A stretch of DNA of 34,489 nucleotides from Desulfobacteraceae bacterium (GTDB taxonomy: Bacteria > Desulfobacterota > Desulfobacteria > Desulfobacterales > Desulfosalsimonadaceae): assembly GCA_003599885.1 (NCBI GenBank), contig QZKW01000020.1, positions 1 to 34,489 on the forward strand, given 5' to 3'. The translations under genes and the position numbers were made by a program. The notes beneath the pieces are model-generated. The model worked only from the letters and a program-made list of their open reading frames with translations. It made no database searches and had not been told where the DNA came from. How positions within the stretch are numbered: the stretch's first letter is position 1; every line of letters starts with the position of its first letter. Below are positions 24,353 to 33,616 of this stretch, in pieces.

Positions 24353-25186
24353 TTAACCCCTCGGGATTCCCGGCGTCACCGGCTCCCCGCCCTTCTGCAA
24401 ATCCGGATGGTCCCTTTCGATAAACCGCCGTACGCCTTCGGCAATCTCCGGCGTATGAACCAACCGGTTGAAACATTCCGCCTCAATGCGCAATCCTTCG
24501 GCTATCGGGAGCCCAAACCCTCGAACAGCAGCTTCTTTGTCGGTATGGATCGCCGACTGGGGCAATTGACAAATAAACCCCGCCAGTTCAATGGCCCGCG
24601 CCAGCGACTTCCCCTTGGGGACCACTTCATTTACCAGACCGATGCGCTCAGCTTCCCCGGCATCAATGACGCGACCGGTAATAATCAGTTCCATGGCCCG
24701 CCCCATGCCGATAATCCTTGGCAGCCGCTGGGTGCCGCCGTCCGCCAGCCCGATATTCCAGCGGCGGCAGGTGACGCCGAAGGTCGCGTGTTCCTCGGCA
24801 ATCCGGATATCTGCAAAGCAGGCCCATTCCAGCCCCCCGGCATAGGCCGCCCCGTTCACCGCTGCAATGATCGGCTTGTAAATATCCGTCCAGCGGGTGG
24901 GGCCGAGAATTCCCGGACGCTCCCCGCGGTTATGGGCCGCAATTTCACCCGGGGTTGTGGGAACCAGCCGGTCGCCGGACTTAATGTCCCCTCCGGCGCA
25001 AAAAGCTTTATCGCCTGCCCCCGTAATAATAGCGACTTTGGCGGTGTCGTCCTCACGAAAAACCGTCCACGCCTGAAGCAGTTCCAGATGGGTCTGCGGT
25101 CCGACACAATTGCGCACTTCCGGCCGGTTAAATGTGATGATTGCGATTTCTCCCCGGCGTTCATAATTGATTTCCTTAAACTCCAT
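24353..25186 (-). CDS. Enoyl-CoA hydratase/isomerase-family protein with altered active site
   Basis: A 277-residue crotonase. Oxyanion-hole motifs AGDKAFCAGGDIK (57-69) and AAVNGAAYAGGLEWA (108-122). Glu120 matches the first catalytic Glu of enoyl-CoA hydratase (rat Glu144). The second (rat Glu164), expected in FGxPE, is Cys140 here (TFGVTCRRW). An Asp at 149 in GLADGGTQRLP takes a position like the acids of isomerase members. It is therefore probably not a standard hydratase; isomerase, lyase or dehalogenase chemistry is possible. AAGGAGAGAGTC precedes the ATG. It is divergent from an XRE regulator, with 165 bp between them. Confidence 0.85.
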   Translation of the reverse strand: MEFKEINYERRGEIAIITFNRPEVRNCVGPQTHLELLQAWTVFREDDTAKVAIITGAGDKAFCAGGDIKSGDRLVPTTPGEIAAHNRGERPGILGPTRWTDIYKPIIAAVNGAAYAGGLEWACFADIRIAEEHATFGVTCRRWNIGLADGGTQRLPRIIGMGRAMELIITGRVIDAGEAERIGLVNEVVPKGKSLARAIELAGFICQLPQSAIHTDKEAAVRGFGLPIAEGLRIEAECFNRLVHTPEIAEGVRRFIERDHPDLQKGGEPVTPGIPRG

Positions 25187-25311
25187 GACTCTCTCCTTGT
25201 TTGTATTTTTTAAAGGATACCGTAAAAAAATGAGCCTTTTTTGAAAAATAATTTTATGTATAACCTACCGTATGCGCTTATTAAACGTAAAGTTTCTTTA
25301 TAAAAGTACCA

Positions 25312-25321
25312 TATCATGATA
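25312..25321. promoter_or_regulatory. Possible operator between a crotonase and an XRE regulator
   Basis: TATCATGATA is a perfect 10-bp palindrome 30 bp before the XRE gene, in the 165-bp divergent region. A TATAAA hexamer (about 25296) lies just upstream. It is a plausible operator for the regulator, but one copy is weak evidence. Confidence 0.35.
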
Positions 25322-25351
25322 CGCAAATGGTCAACATTTCAGGAGGGAATC

Positions 25352-26095
25352 ATGAATCAGACATTGGAAATGCTGGAAGCGCTTAAAAAATACCTCAAGG
25401 CCAAAGGGATGACGTACCGCCAGCTGGCCGCTGAACTGGGGCTCAGCGAGACCAGCGTCAAGCGCATGTTTTCACAGCAGGCCGTCACATTGAATCGCCT
25501 GGAGGAGGTCTGCAAAATTCTGGATCTGGAACTGTATGATCTGGCCCTGATGGCCCGGCAGCAAAGCCGCAATACGGCCAATGTGCTGAGCCTTGACCAG
25601 GAAAAGGCACTGGCGGATGATCCGAAACTCATGGCAATGTTCTATTTTCTCATCAACGGCTGGTCCGTGGAGCACATCGTTTCGGAGTACACGATTACGG
25701 AAGAGGAAAGCACGCGCATGCTGGTCTGGCTCGACCGGCTGGGGCTGATTGAGCTGCATCCGAGCAACCGGGTGCGCCTGCTGGTCACCAAAAATATTTT
25801 CTGGCGAAAAAACGGCCCGCTATGGACCCTGTATTTCAAGAACATACTGGACGATTTCATGAACCATTCCTTTGAGCTGCCCAACGATCGCCTGCTCTTC
25901 AGTCCGGGGGTGCTTTCCGAAGCGTCTTTAAAAACCATTCTGAAAAAAATCGACCGCCTGTTCCGACAGTTTAACGACCTGGCCGAGATGGATGCGGCCC
26001 TGCCCCTGAAAGGACGTTACAGCGCCGGATTATTCATTGAGTTCCGGCCGTGGGTGTTTTCCATGCTTGCGGATTTGAGAAAGCAGAAACCGTGA
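25352..26095 (+). CDS. XRE-family transcriptional regulator
   Basis: A 247-residue protein with an N-terminal Cro/CI-type helix-turn-helix (about residues 10-65): LKAKGMTYRQLAAELGLSET, then VKRMFSQQAVTLNRLEEVCKIL. The C-terminal part (75-247) is a winged-helix-like helical region, SVEHIVSEYTITEEESTRML, and NRVRLLVTKNIFWRKNGP; no known enzymatic motif. The ATG at 25352 is fixed by an AGGAGGG box; a longer frame starts upstream without one. It lies divergently from the altered crotonase, so it may control that gene. No ligand domain is identifiable. Confidence 0.85.
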   Translation: MNQTLEMLEALKKYLKAKGMTYRQLAAELGLSETSVKRMFSQQAVTLNRLEEVCKILDLELYDLALMARQQSRNTANVLSLDQEKALADDPKLMAMFYFLINGWSVEHIVSEYTITEEESTRMLVWLDRLGLIELHPSNRVRLLVTKNIFWRKNGPLWTLYFKNILDDFMNHSFELPNDRLLFSPGVLSEASLKTILKKIDRLFRQFNDLAEMDAALPLKGRYSAGLFIEFRPWVFSMLADLRKQKP

Positions 26096-26141
26096 GCCGG
26101 TTGCCGACCGCAAAAGAATGATCTGGTTCATTGGTTATTTT

Positions 26142-26297
26142 TATGCCGATTGCCGATTTCAATATCCTCCGGGCAAAAGAGATGTTAAAGTGCCAAATTG
26201 AGACCACCGACAATCAGATTGACCAGCTCGTCTATCAATTATACGGCCCACCAAGGAGGAGATTCGGATCATCGAATCCGAGGTCCGGTACTTTTAG
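26142..26297 (+). pseudogene. Frameshifted tail of a type IIG-like restriction-modification enzyme
   Basis: The fragment MLKCQIETTDNQIDQLVYQLYG (split here as MLKCQIETTDNQIDQ + LVYQLYG) is the typical C-terminus of Eco57I/N6-methylase-type restriction enzymes, normally followed by LTEEEI-type residues. After TAC GGC the frame slips; the expected TKEEIRIIESEVRYF continues in the next frame to TAG at 26295-26297. About one base is missing near 26248. There is no methylase, nuclease or specificity domain upstream, so this is a decayed remnant in the gap before gatB. Any protein starting at the ATG would be non-functional. Confidence 0.75.
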
Positions 26298-26393
26298 CCC
26301 CCCCGTCTTCCTTACTTTTCTTAAAAGAAAAATAACAAAAAACCAGCCGCTGTGATGTGTATTCCCTGCCCATGGTTACTTTTCGGTTTAACC

Positions 26394-27824
26394 TTACCCC
26401 AGCTTTTCCTTGAGCAACTGATTCACCACCCCCGGATTGGCCTTGCCCTTGGTCTCTTTCATCACTTGCCCCACGAAAAACCCCATGAGTTTGATGTTGC
26501 CAGCCTTGAATTTTTCCACTTCATTGGGGCTGGCGGCAATCACCCGGTCCACCACCGCCGAAATTTCGCTTGAATCCGTAACCTGAACCAGCCCCTTTTC
26601 CGCCACAATGACCTTGGGCGCTTTGCCGGAAGCCACCATCTCGTCAAACACGGTTTTGGCGATTTTACCGCTGATCACACTGGTTTCCATGAGGGTCAGG
26701 AGCTCCGCCAACTGCGCGGCGGACACCGGAGACGCTTCGATGGTTTTTCCGTTGCTGTTTAAAAGACCCAGCAGGGAGCCCATGACCCAGTTGCTTACCA
26801 GCTTGGGATTGTTGACAAGGCGGACACATTCCTCAAAATAATCCGCCAGTTCCCTTGCTGAAGTCAGCACCCCGGCATCATAGGGCGGCAAGGCGTATTC
26901 GTTGATAAACCGCTCTTTCCTGGCATCCGGAAGCTCGGGCAGGCTCTGGCGGATGGTTTCAATCCAAGAACCGTCAATGATCAGTGGCGTCAAATCCGGG
27001 TCCGGAAAATACCGGTAATCATGGGCCTCTTCTTTTCCCCGCATGGAAAAAGACCGGTTCTGGGCGCTGTCCCACAGCCGGGTTTCCTGAATCACGGTTC
27101 CGCCATCGATCAGCACGCTCTCCTGCCGCCGGATTTCATAGGCCAGGGCGCTTTCCACATATTTAAAGGAGTTTAAATTTTTCAGTTCCGCCCGGGTGCC
27201 GAGGGTTTCCGTGCCGATGGGCCGGAGGGAGACATTGGCGTCGCACCGGAAACTGCCTTCCTCCATGTTGCCGTCGCTGATGCCAAGATACCGCAGGATG
27301 GAACGGATCTGCCGCAGATAGGCCCCGGCTTCTTCCGGGGAGCGCATATCCGGTTCGGACACGATTTCAATGAGCGGCGTGCCGGTGCGGTTGTAGTCCA
27401 CCCGGCTGACCGGCCGGCCCGCATCGTGAATCAGTTTGCCTGCGTCTTCTTCCATGTGAATGCGGGTGATGCCGATGCGTTTCGCGGTACCGTCGTCTAA
27501 AGTGATGGTCACCTGGCCATGTTCGGCAATGGGCAGTTCATACTGGGATATTTGGTAATTTTTGGGCAGATCCGGATAAAAATAATTTTTCCGGGCAAAC
27601 CGGCTTTCTCGGGTGATGGTGCAGTCCGTGGCAAGGGCCATGCGCATGGCATACTCCACCACGGTTTTGTTGAGCACCGGCAGCACCCCCGGCATGCCCA
27701 GACAGACCGGACACACATGAGTATTCGGCTCTCCGCCGAATGCATTGGCGCAACTGCAGAAAATTTTGGTGCGGGTGTTGAGCTGGGCGTGGACCTCAAG
27801 GCCGATGACCGGTTCGTATTGCAT
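26394..27824 (-). CDS. gatB: Asp-tRNA(Asn)/Glu-tRNA(Gln) amidotransferase subunit B
   Basis: GatB, 476 aa. It binds misacylated Glu-tRNA(Gln) or Asp-tRNA(Asn) and catalyses transamidation using ammonia from GatA. Markers: [68 protein letters not shown] and the helical tail/YqeY-like domain ending in [13 protein letters not shown]. The Cys pair in [19 protein letters not shown] forms the zinc site. The start is ATG 27824 after AAGGA; a TTG just upstream is not needed. gatA and gatC are not adjacent, unlike in a gatCAB operon. Confidence 0.95.
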   Translation of the reverse strand: MQYEPVIGLEVHAQLNTRTKIFCSCANAFGGEPNTHVCPVCLGMPGVLPVLNKTVVEYAMRMALATDCTITRESRFARKNYFYPDLPKNYQISQYELPIAEHGQVTITLDDGTAKRIGITRIHMEEDAGKLIHDAGRPVSRVDYNRTGTPLIEIVSEPDMRSPEEAGAYLRQIRSILRYLGISDGNMEEGSFRCDANVSLRPIGTETLGTRAELKNLNSFKYVESALAYEIRRQESVLIDGGTVIQETRLWDSAQNRSFSMRGKEEAHDYRYFPDPDLTPLIIDGSWIETIRQSLPELPDARKERFINEYALPPYDAGVLTSARELADYFEECVRLVNNPKLVSNWVMGSLLGLLNSNGKTIEASPVSAAQLAELLTLMETSVISGKIAKTVFDEMVASGKAPKVIVAEKGLVQVTDSSEISAVVDRVIAASPNEVEKFKAGNIKLMGFFVGQVMKETKGKANPGVVNQLLKEKLG

Positions 27825-27925
27825 CAATTTATCCTTCCATACCTTATTATATAGAACATTCTTTTAAGCGGTTGAGTTGTCTTGTTCTCTTTACTTTTCT
27901 TTGGCGGTCAATTAAAGAGTCTTTT

Positions 27926-28013
27926 TTCACCGCAAAAGAGCGCAGAGAAAACATAGAAAAAGCTTTAGCTTGAATAAGTTATCTTTCGCGATCTTTGCGT
28001 TCTCTGTGGTGAA
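27926..28013. repeat. Imperfect inverted repeat of the TTCACC-CAGAGA type
   Basis: The 5' end TTCACCGCAAAAGAGCGCAG (27926 on) is repeated inverted at the 3' end, whose reverse complement reads TTCACCACAGAGAACGCAAA (28013 back). The two share roughly three quarters of their positions over 23 bp. It sits in the AT-rich, non-coding gap between gatB and DUF2065 (27830-28208). The rest of that gap holds no gene. Confidence 0.6.
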
Positions 28014-28130
28014 TTTCTCTTTTTATGAGTTCATCAAAAAAAAGAAACCCGACCTTTCAAGCAGTCCGGCTGCAAGCCTTTTTTATGAATGAATTCACTT
28101 TACATCGTCAACTATTATTTGGATTTTATT

Positions 28131-28160
28131 TTGACAATACAAACCGCCCAAAGATATAGT
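28131..28160 (+). promoter_or_regulatory. Promoter of the DUF2065-queA-tgt operon
   Basis: A perfect TTGACA (28131-28136), an 18-nt spacer and TATAGT (28155-28160), 48 bp before the DUF2065 start. I see no riboswitch between promoter and gene; the leader is too short for a preQ1 riboswitch with a downstream expression platform. Confidence 0.65.
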
Positions 28161-28208
28161 GTCGTGTTTTCAAACAGGCTCTTATAATTGCTTGGAGATT
28201 AAAATGTA

Positions 28209-28397
28209 ATGAAATTTTTCCTCTGCGTCATCGGCATGGTGATGATCATTGAAGGGATTCCCTATTTCGGGTTTCCGGAAAACATGAAACAAATGATGCA
28301 AAAAATTCTGACCCTTCCGGATGATGTGCTGCGAAAATTCGGGCTGGCGCTTATGATTGCCGGGCTGGTTCTCGTTTATATCGGAAAAATGCAATAA
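28209..28397 (+). CDS. DUF2065 (YjeT-like) small membrane protein
   Basis: A 62-residue protein with two hydrophobic helices (about 3-23 and 44-59), FFLCVIGMVMIIEGIPYFGF and FGLALMIAGLVLVYIG, separated by a short loop. This matches DUF2065/YjeT. GGAG lies 9 nt before the ATG. It is the first gene of the queA-tgt operon, 14 bp before queA. Function unknown; no direct link to queuosine is established. Confidence 0.85.
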   Translation: MKFFLCVIGMVMIIEGIPYFGFPENMKQMMQKILTLPDDVLRKFGLALMIAGLVLVYIGKMQ

Positions 28398-28411
28398 AAT
28401 CAAAGAATCAT

Positions 28412-30621
<2,210 letters not shown>

Positions 30622-30768
30622 TTTTAAATTCGCTAAAAAACAATGGCTTTTTGATATAAAAATGCTATAAATCAAATTTAATAAATGCTTTACGCAAATA
30701 GTTTAACATCGGACAGTGGTTGAACAGAGAACGATTTCCCACCAAATGATTAAGGTCTCAGATTTGTT

Positions 30769-30909
30769 ATGATCGGCAAACCAAAATTTCTGGATCAGAT
30801 CCAAGACGCCTTGCGTTCCCGTCATTACATTCGCCGGACGGAGCAGACATACTGCTACAGAAAACAAATTGAAAAACCAAAACACGGGGGAAAAGAGTCA
30901 TCATCATAA
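30769..30909 (+). pseudogene. N-terminal stub of an integron/phage-type tyrosine recombinase
   Basis: A 46-codon frame begins MIGKPKFLDQIQDALRSRHY and continues IRRTEQTYC, a clear match to the SAM-like N-terminal domain of integron integrases. These start KPxLLDxVRxxIRxxHYSxRTExxYxxWI. After TYCY the sequence loses the family pattern and stops at TAA 30907. The catalytic R-H-R-Y domain is absent, so the gene is a relic. It marks the left part of a decayed AT-rich accessory stretch between tgt and the NifU-like gene. Confidence 0.6.
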
Positions 30910-30942
30910 TGAGAGTTAAACTACAGATACAGGAGGGAAAAA

Positions 30943-31527
30943 ATGGGCGTTTTGGGGAAATTGTTGTTCTGGTCATTTTTTGCATGGTTTATTTACAGCG
31001 TTATACAAGGCATTGTTTATGCAAGAAAAAATCAAGGGGTTATCTTTATTGATTTCACCGATGCGGCATTTAGTCTTGGAGTTTTTATTGCTCCCTTTAC
31101 AATTGGGTTTATTCTAAATAATATTTTCCAGCCAGACCCATCAGGAGTTGGACAATATATTATTAAACTAATTGTATTAACTATATTTCTGGTTGTGGGA
31201 TTTTATGTTGTAATGAATACTTATTATAGTAATAATGAAGATATTTTTAAAACTGCATTAATAAGTACAGCGAAAATTGGTTTATCGCTTTTATTAATAT
31301 TCTTGGTCTTTTCGGGAGGGTCATCAAGTTCAAGGCGGGAAGACGAATCTTTATATCGTTATGAACGAAGAAAAGAAGAAAATCATGCCTTTCATTTAAT
31401 TTTAATAGCATCAATAGGAAGTTTAATTGGCTATTTAATAAATGAATACCGATTTTCAACTGTTTCTCTTTATTTAAATTTTAAAGACAGAGTTATTATT
31501 CCAGAAGGAGAAATAAAATCAGAATAA
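30943..31527 (+). CDS. AT-rich multi-spanning membrane protein of unknown function
   Basis: A 194-residue protein with about five predicted helices: residues about 5-27, 43-62, 70-92, 102-124 and 149-166. A charged Ser/Arg/Glu loop (SSSSRREDESLYRYERRKEE) lies before the last. AGGAGG is 6 nt before the ATG. Codon use is far more AT-rich than that of neighbours (many TTA, ATA, AAT), and it follows an integrase stub, so horizontal acquisition is likely. I do not recognise the family; nothing supports a specific role. Confidence 0.6.
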   Translation: MGVLGKLLFWSFFAWFIYSVIQGIVYARKNQGVIFIDFTDAAFSLGVFIAPFTIGFILNNIFQPDPSGVGQYIIKLIVLTIFLVVGFYVVMNTYYSNNEDIFKTALISTAKIGLSLLLIFLVFSGGSSSSRREDESLYRYERRKEENHAFHLILIASIGSLIGYLINEYRFSTVSLYLNFKDRVIIPEGEIKSE

Positions 31528-31531
31528 ATAA

Positions 31532-31870
31532 TATGGCAAATTTCGGCAGATTGAAGTGGAAGGAAAGAATTATTGGGAGTTGGTGCAGGGGAGTAGAACA
31601 AAGCTCATCGATATGTTCAGTGAGTTTTTGCCCAACCCGCGAGACCTGATACCTGTGCTGGATGCCATCACCCAAAGTCATGGATGAATCAGAAGCACAG
31701 ACCGGGCGGTTGAAATTATTTTGGAGCATTTAAAAACCCCAGGATTCCGGGCCTCCCAGATACTGTTATGCAATAAACATAAAAATATGGACATTAAATT
31801 ACACAACGGCAAACGCCTCTTCTATGGTGTTGGTACCTATGCCGGAGAATATCCAAAAGCATTGACTTGA
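31532..31870 (+). pseudogene. Unknown gene remnant interrupted by one in-frame TGA
   Basis: A single frame runs from 31532, just after a TAA, to a TGA at 31868-31870, broken only by TGA at 31685-31687. It reads YGKFRQIEVEGKNYWELVQG, then DMFSEFLPNPRDLIPVLDAI and TQSHG, stop, then IRSTDRAVEIILEHLKTPGF and on to GTYAGEYPKALT. Both halves look protein-like in the same frame, so a Trp (TGG) or Cys codon may have mutated to TGA. No start codon with a ribosome site exists. I do not recognise the family. Confidence 0.45.
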
Positions 31871-31892
31871 TCATGGGAATTTTTGGAGAAGC

Positions 31893-32093
31893 CTGTATTC
31901 AGAAGACCGTCAAAAATTCACTATTGTCCTTGAGCAAGCTGAATGTTTAGGTAAAGTTCTGATTCGTAGAAAAGATGGACGTACATTTGCTTTTGTCCCT
32001 GAAAAAACAGTCTCATCTATATTAGATGTCCCGTCAATCGAGGTGGTGGCTAAAACGAAGGAACTTGTTGATATCATTTGTAAAATCAGATAA
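31893..32093 (+). pseudogene. Phd/YefM-like antitoxin remnant
   Basis: Read from CTG 31893, the 66-codon frame is LYSEDRQKFTIVLEQAECLG, then KVLIRRKDGRTFAFVPEK and a tail LDVPSIEVVAKTKELVDII. This resembles short Phd-type antitoxins (FSEARQNFxxLLDEAxxxGxVxIRRRDGxxFxIxP). There is no ATG: a TGA lies upstream in frame and only CTG, after a GGAG at 31885-31888, could start it. The usual first strand (MKTYR-type) is missing or altered. No toxin gene follows; the next gene is the NifU-like protein. Likely a decayed antitoxin; a functional short form is not excluded. Confidence 0.45.
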
Positions 32094-32171
32094 AGATAGA
32101 ATTATCCTGATTTTATCTTTCATTATAATTTATTTTTTAATTTCAATTAATTACACTTCATAGGAGACAAC

Positions 32172-32390
32172 ATGAAAGAACGCGTACAGAAAGTGATTGA
32201 TAAAATCAGACCGTCGTTGCAGGCGGACGGCGGCGACGTGGAATTGATCGACGTGGTGGACGGGGTTGTCACAGTCAAACTGCAGGGCGCCTGCGCCGGC
32301 TGCCCCATGTCCCAGATGACGCTGAAAAACGGCATCGAGCGCCTGGTAAAACAGGAAATTCCTGAAATCAAATCGGTTGAAAAAGTTTGA
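32172..32390 (+). CDS. NifU C-terminal-domain Fe-S scaffold protein
   Basis: A 72-residue NifU-like (NFU) domain protein that assembles or carries [4Fe-4S] clusters. Motif LQADGGDVELIDVVDGVVTV, and the cluster ligands Cys41 and Cys44 in GACAGCPMSQMTLKNGIE. The ATG follows a TAGGAGACAAC site. It is 24 bp before the aminotransferase and begins a short plus operon that ends in the Memo-type protein. Confidence 0.92.
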   Translation: MKERVQKVIDKIRPSLQADGGDVELIDVVDGVVTVKLQGACAGCPMSQMTLKNGIERLVKQEIPEIKSVEKV

Positions 32391-32414
32391 TCAGACACAA
32401 CTCCGGAGACGATT

Positions 32415-33596
32415 ATGTCCATTGCAAAACAAATTGAAGGATACATGTCCAGCGCTTCATGGATTCGAAAAATGTTTGAAGAAGGGGCCAAACTGAAAGC
32501 CATCCACGGCCCTGAAAATGTGTTTGATTTCAGTCTCGGCAATCCCAACGTGCCGCCGCCCGAGGGCTTCCACCAAAAACTCGCGGAAATTGTCGCAGCC
32601 GATGAATCCGGTTCCCATGCCTATATGCCCAATACCGGCTATCCCTTTGTGCGTCAGGCGATTGCCGCATATTTGACCAGAGAACATGACACGGATATAT
32701 CAGAAAACGATATCCTGATGACCTGCGGGGCAGCCGGCGGATTGAACGTTGCGCTGAAAACCCTGCTGGATCCGGGTGATGAAGTCCTGACCCCGGCCCC
32801 ATTTTTTGTGGAATACAAATTTTACGCGGAAAACCACGGGGGGAAATTGATCCCCGTGAAAACACGGCCGGATTTCACCCTGGATATCAAGGCCATTGAA
32901 AGCGCCATCAACAAAAACACCAAAGCCGTCATCATCAATTCACCCAACAATCCCACCGGTCAAATCTATTCCGAGGGCAGTCTGAACCAGTTGGGATCAT
33001 TGCTCCTTGACAAAAGCCAGGAATACGGCCGGACCATTTACCTCATCGCTGACGAACCCTACCGGAAAATCGTATATGACGGCTATGTGGTGCCGAGTGT
33101 CTTCGCCTGCTACCCGGAAACCATTATCATTACGTCCTATTCCAAAGACCTTTCTATTCCCGGAGAGCGCATCGGCTACATCGCGGTGAATCCCTATGCC
33201 AGCTATCGTTCAGACCTGATCAGCGGCATGAGTCTTGCCAACCGCATTCTGGGATTTGTGAACGCCCCGGCCCTGATGCAGCGGGTGGTGGGGGCGATTC
33301 AGGGTGTGGGCGTGGACATCACTCCTTATGCCCGGAACCGGGAACTCCTGTGCAACGGACTCTCAGCCAGCGGATATGAATTTGTGAAACCGCCGGGCGC
33401 ATTTTATTTGTTTGCCCGGTCGCCGGTGAGCGATGATGTTGAATTTGTCCGCGCCCTTCAGGAAGAGCTGATTTTAACCGTACCCGGCAGCGGCTTCGGC
33501 GGCCCCGGTCATTTCCGGATCGCCTATTGCGTATCTCAACAAACCATCGAAGGGGCACTGCCGGGCTTTGAACGAACGATCAAAAAGTTCCGGTAG
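32415..33596 (+). CDS. PLP-dependent aminotransferase, class I/II
   Basis: A 393-residue fold-type I aminotransferase. Landmarks: FSLGNPNVPPPEGF, SHAYMPNTGYPFVRQAIAAY, SPNNPTGQIYS (substrate carboxylate/PLP contacts), IADEPYRKIVYD with Asp213, PLP Lys244 in TSYSKDLSIPGERIGY, and a C-terminal FGGPGHFRIAYC with the carboxylate-binding Arg. This is typical of aspartate/alanine-type aminotransferases. Substrate is unclear; no biosynthetic neighbour helps. It lies 24 bp after the NifU-like gene and 20 bp before the Memo gene. Confidence 0.9.
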   Translation: MSIAKQIEGYMSSASWIRKMFEEGAKLKAIHGPENVFDFSLGNPNVPPPEGFHQKLAEIVAADESGSHAYMPNTGYPFVRQAIAAYLTREHDTDISENDILMTCGAAGGLNVALKTLLDPGDEVLTPAPFFVEYKFYAENHGGKLIPVKTRPDFTLDIKAIESAINKNTKAVIINSPNNPTGQIYSEGSLNQLGSLLLDKSQEYGRTIYLIADEPYRKIVYDGYVVPSVFACYPETIIITSYSKDLSIPGERIGYIAVNPYASYRSDLISGMSLANRILGFVNAPALMQRVVGAIQGVGVDITPYARNRELLCNGLSASGYEFVKPPGAFYLFARSPVSDDVEFVRALQEELILTVPGSGFGGPGHFRIAYCVSQQTIEGALPGFERTIKKFR

Positions 33597-33616
33597 AAAA
33601 CCGGCAGGAGGTTGCC

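Noticed and set aside
31685-31687. Selenocysteine codon
   Set aside because: No recognisable selenoprotein motif or SECIS-like hairpin was seen; nonsense mutation is simpler.
31893-32093. Intact toxin-antitoxin system
   Set aside because: The antitoxin-like frame has no normal start and no adjacent toxin gene is present.
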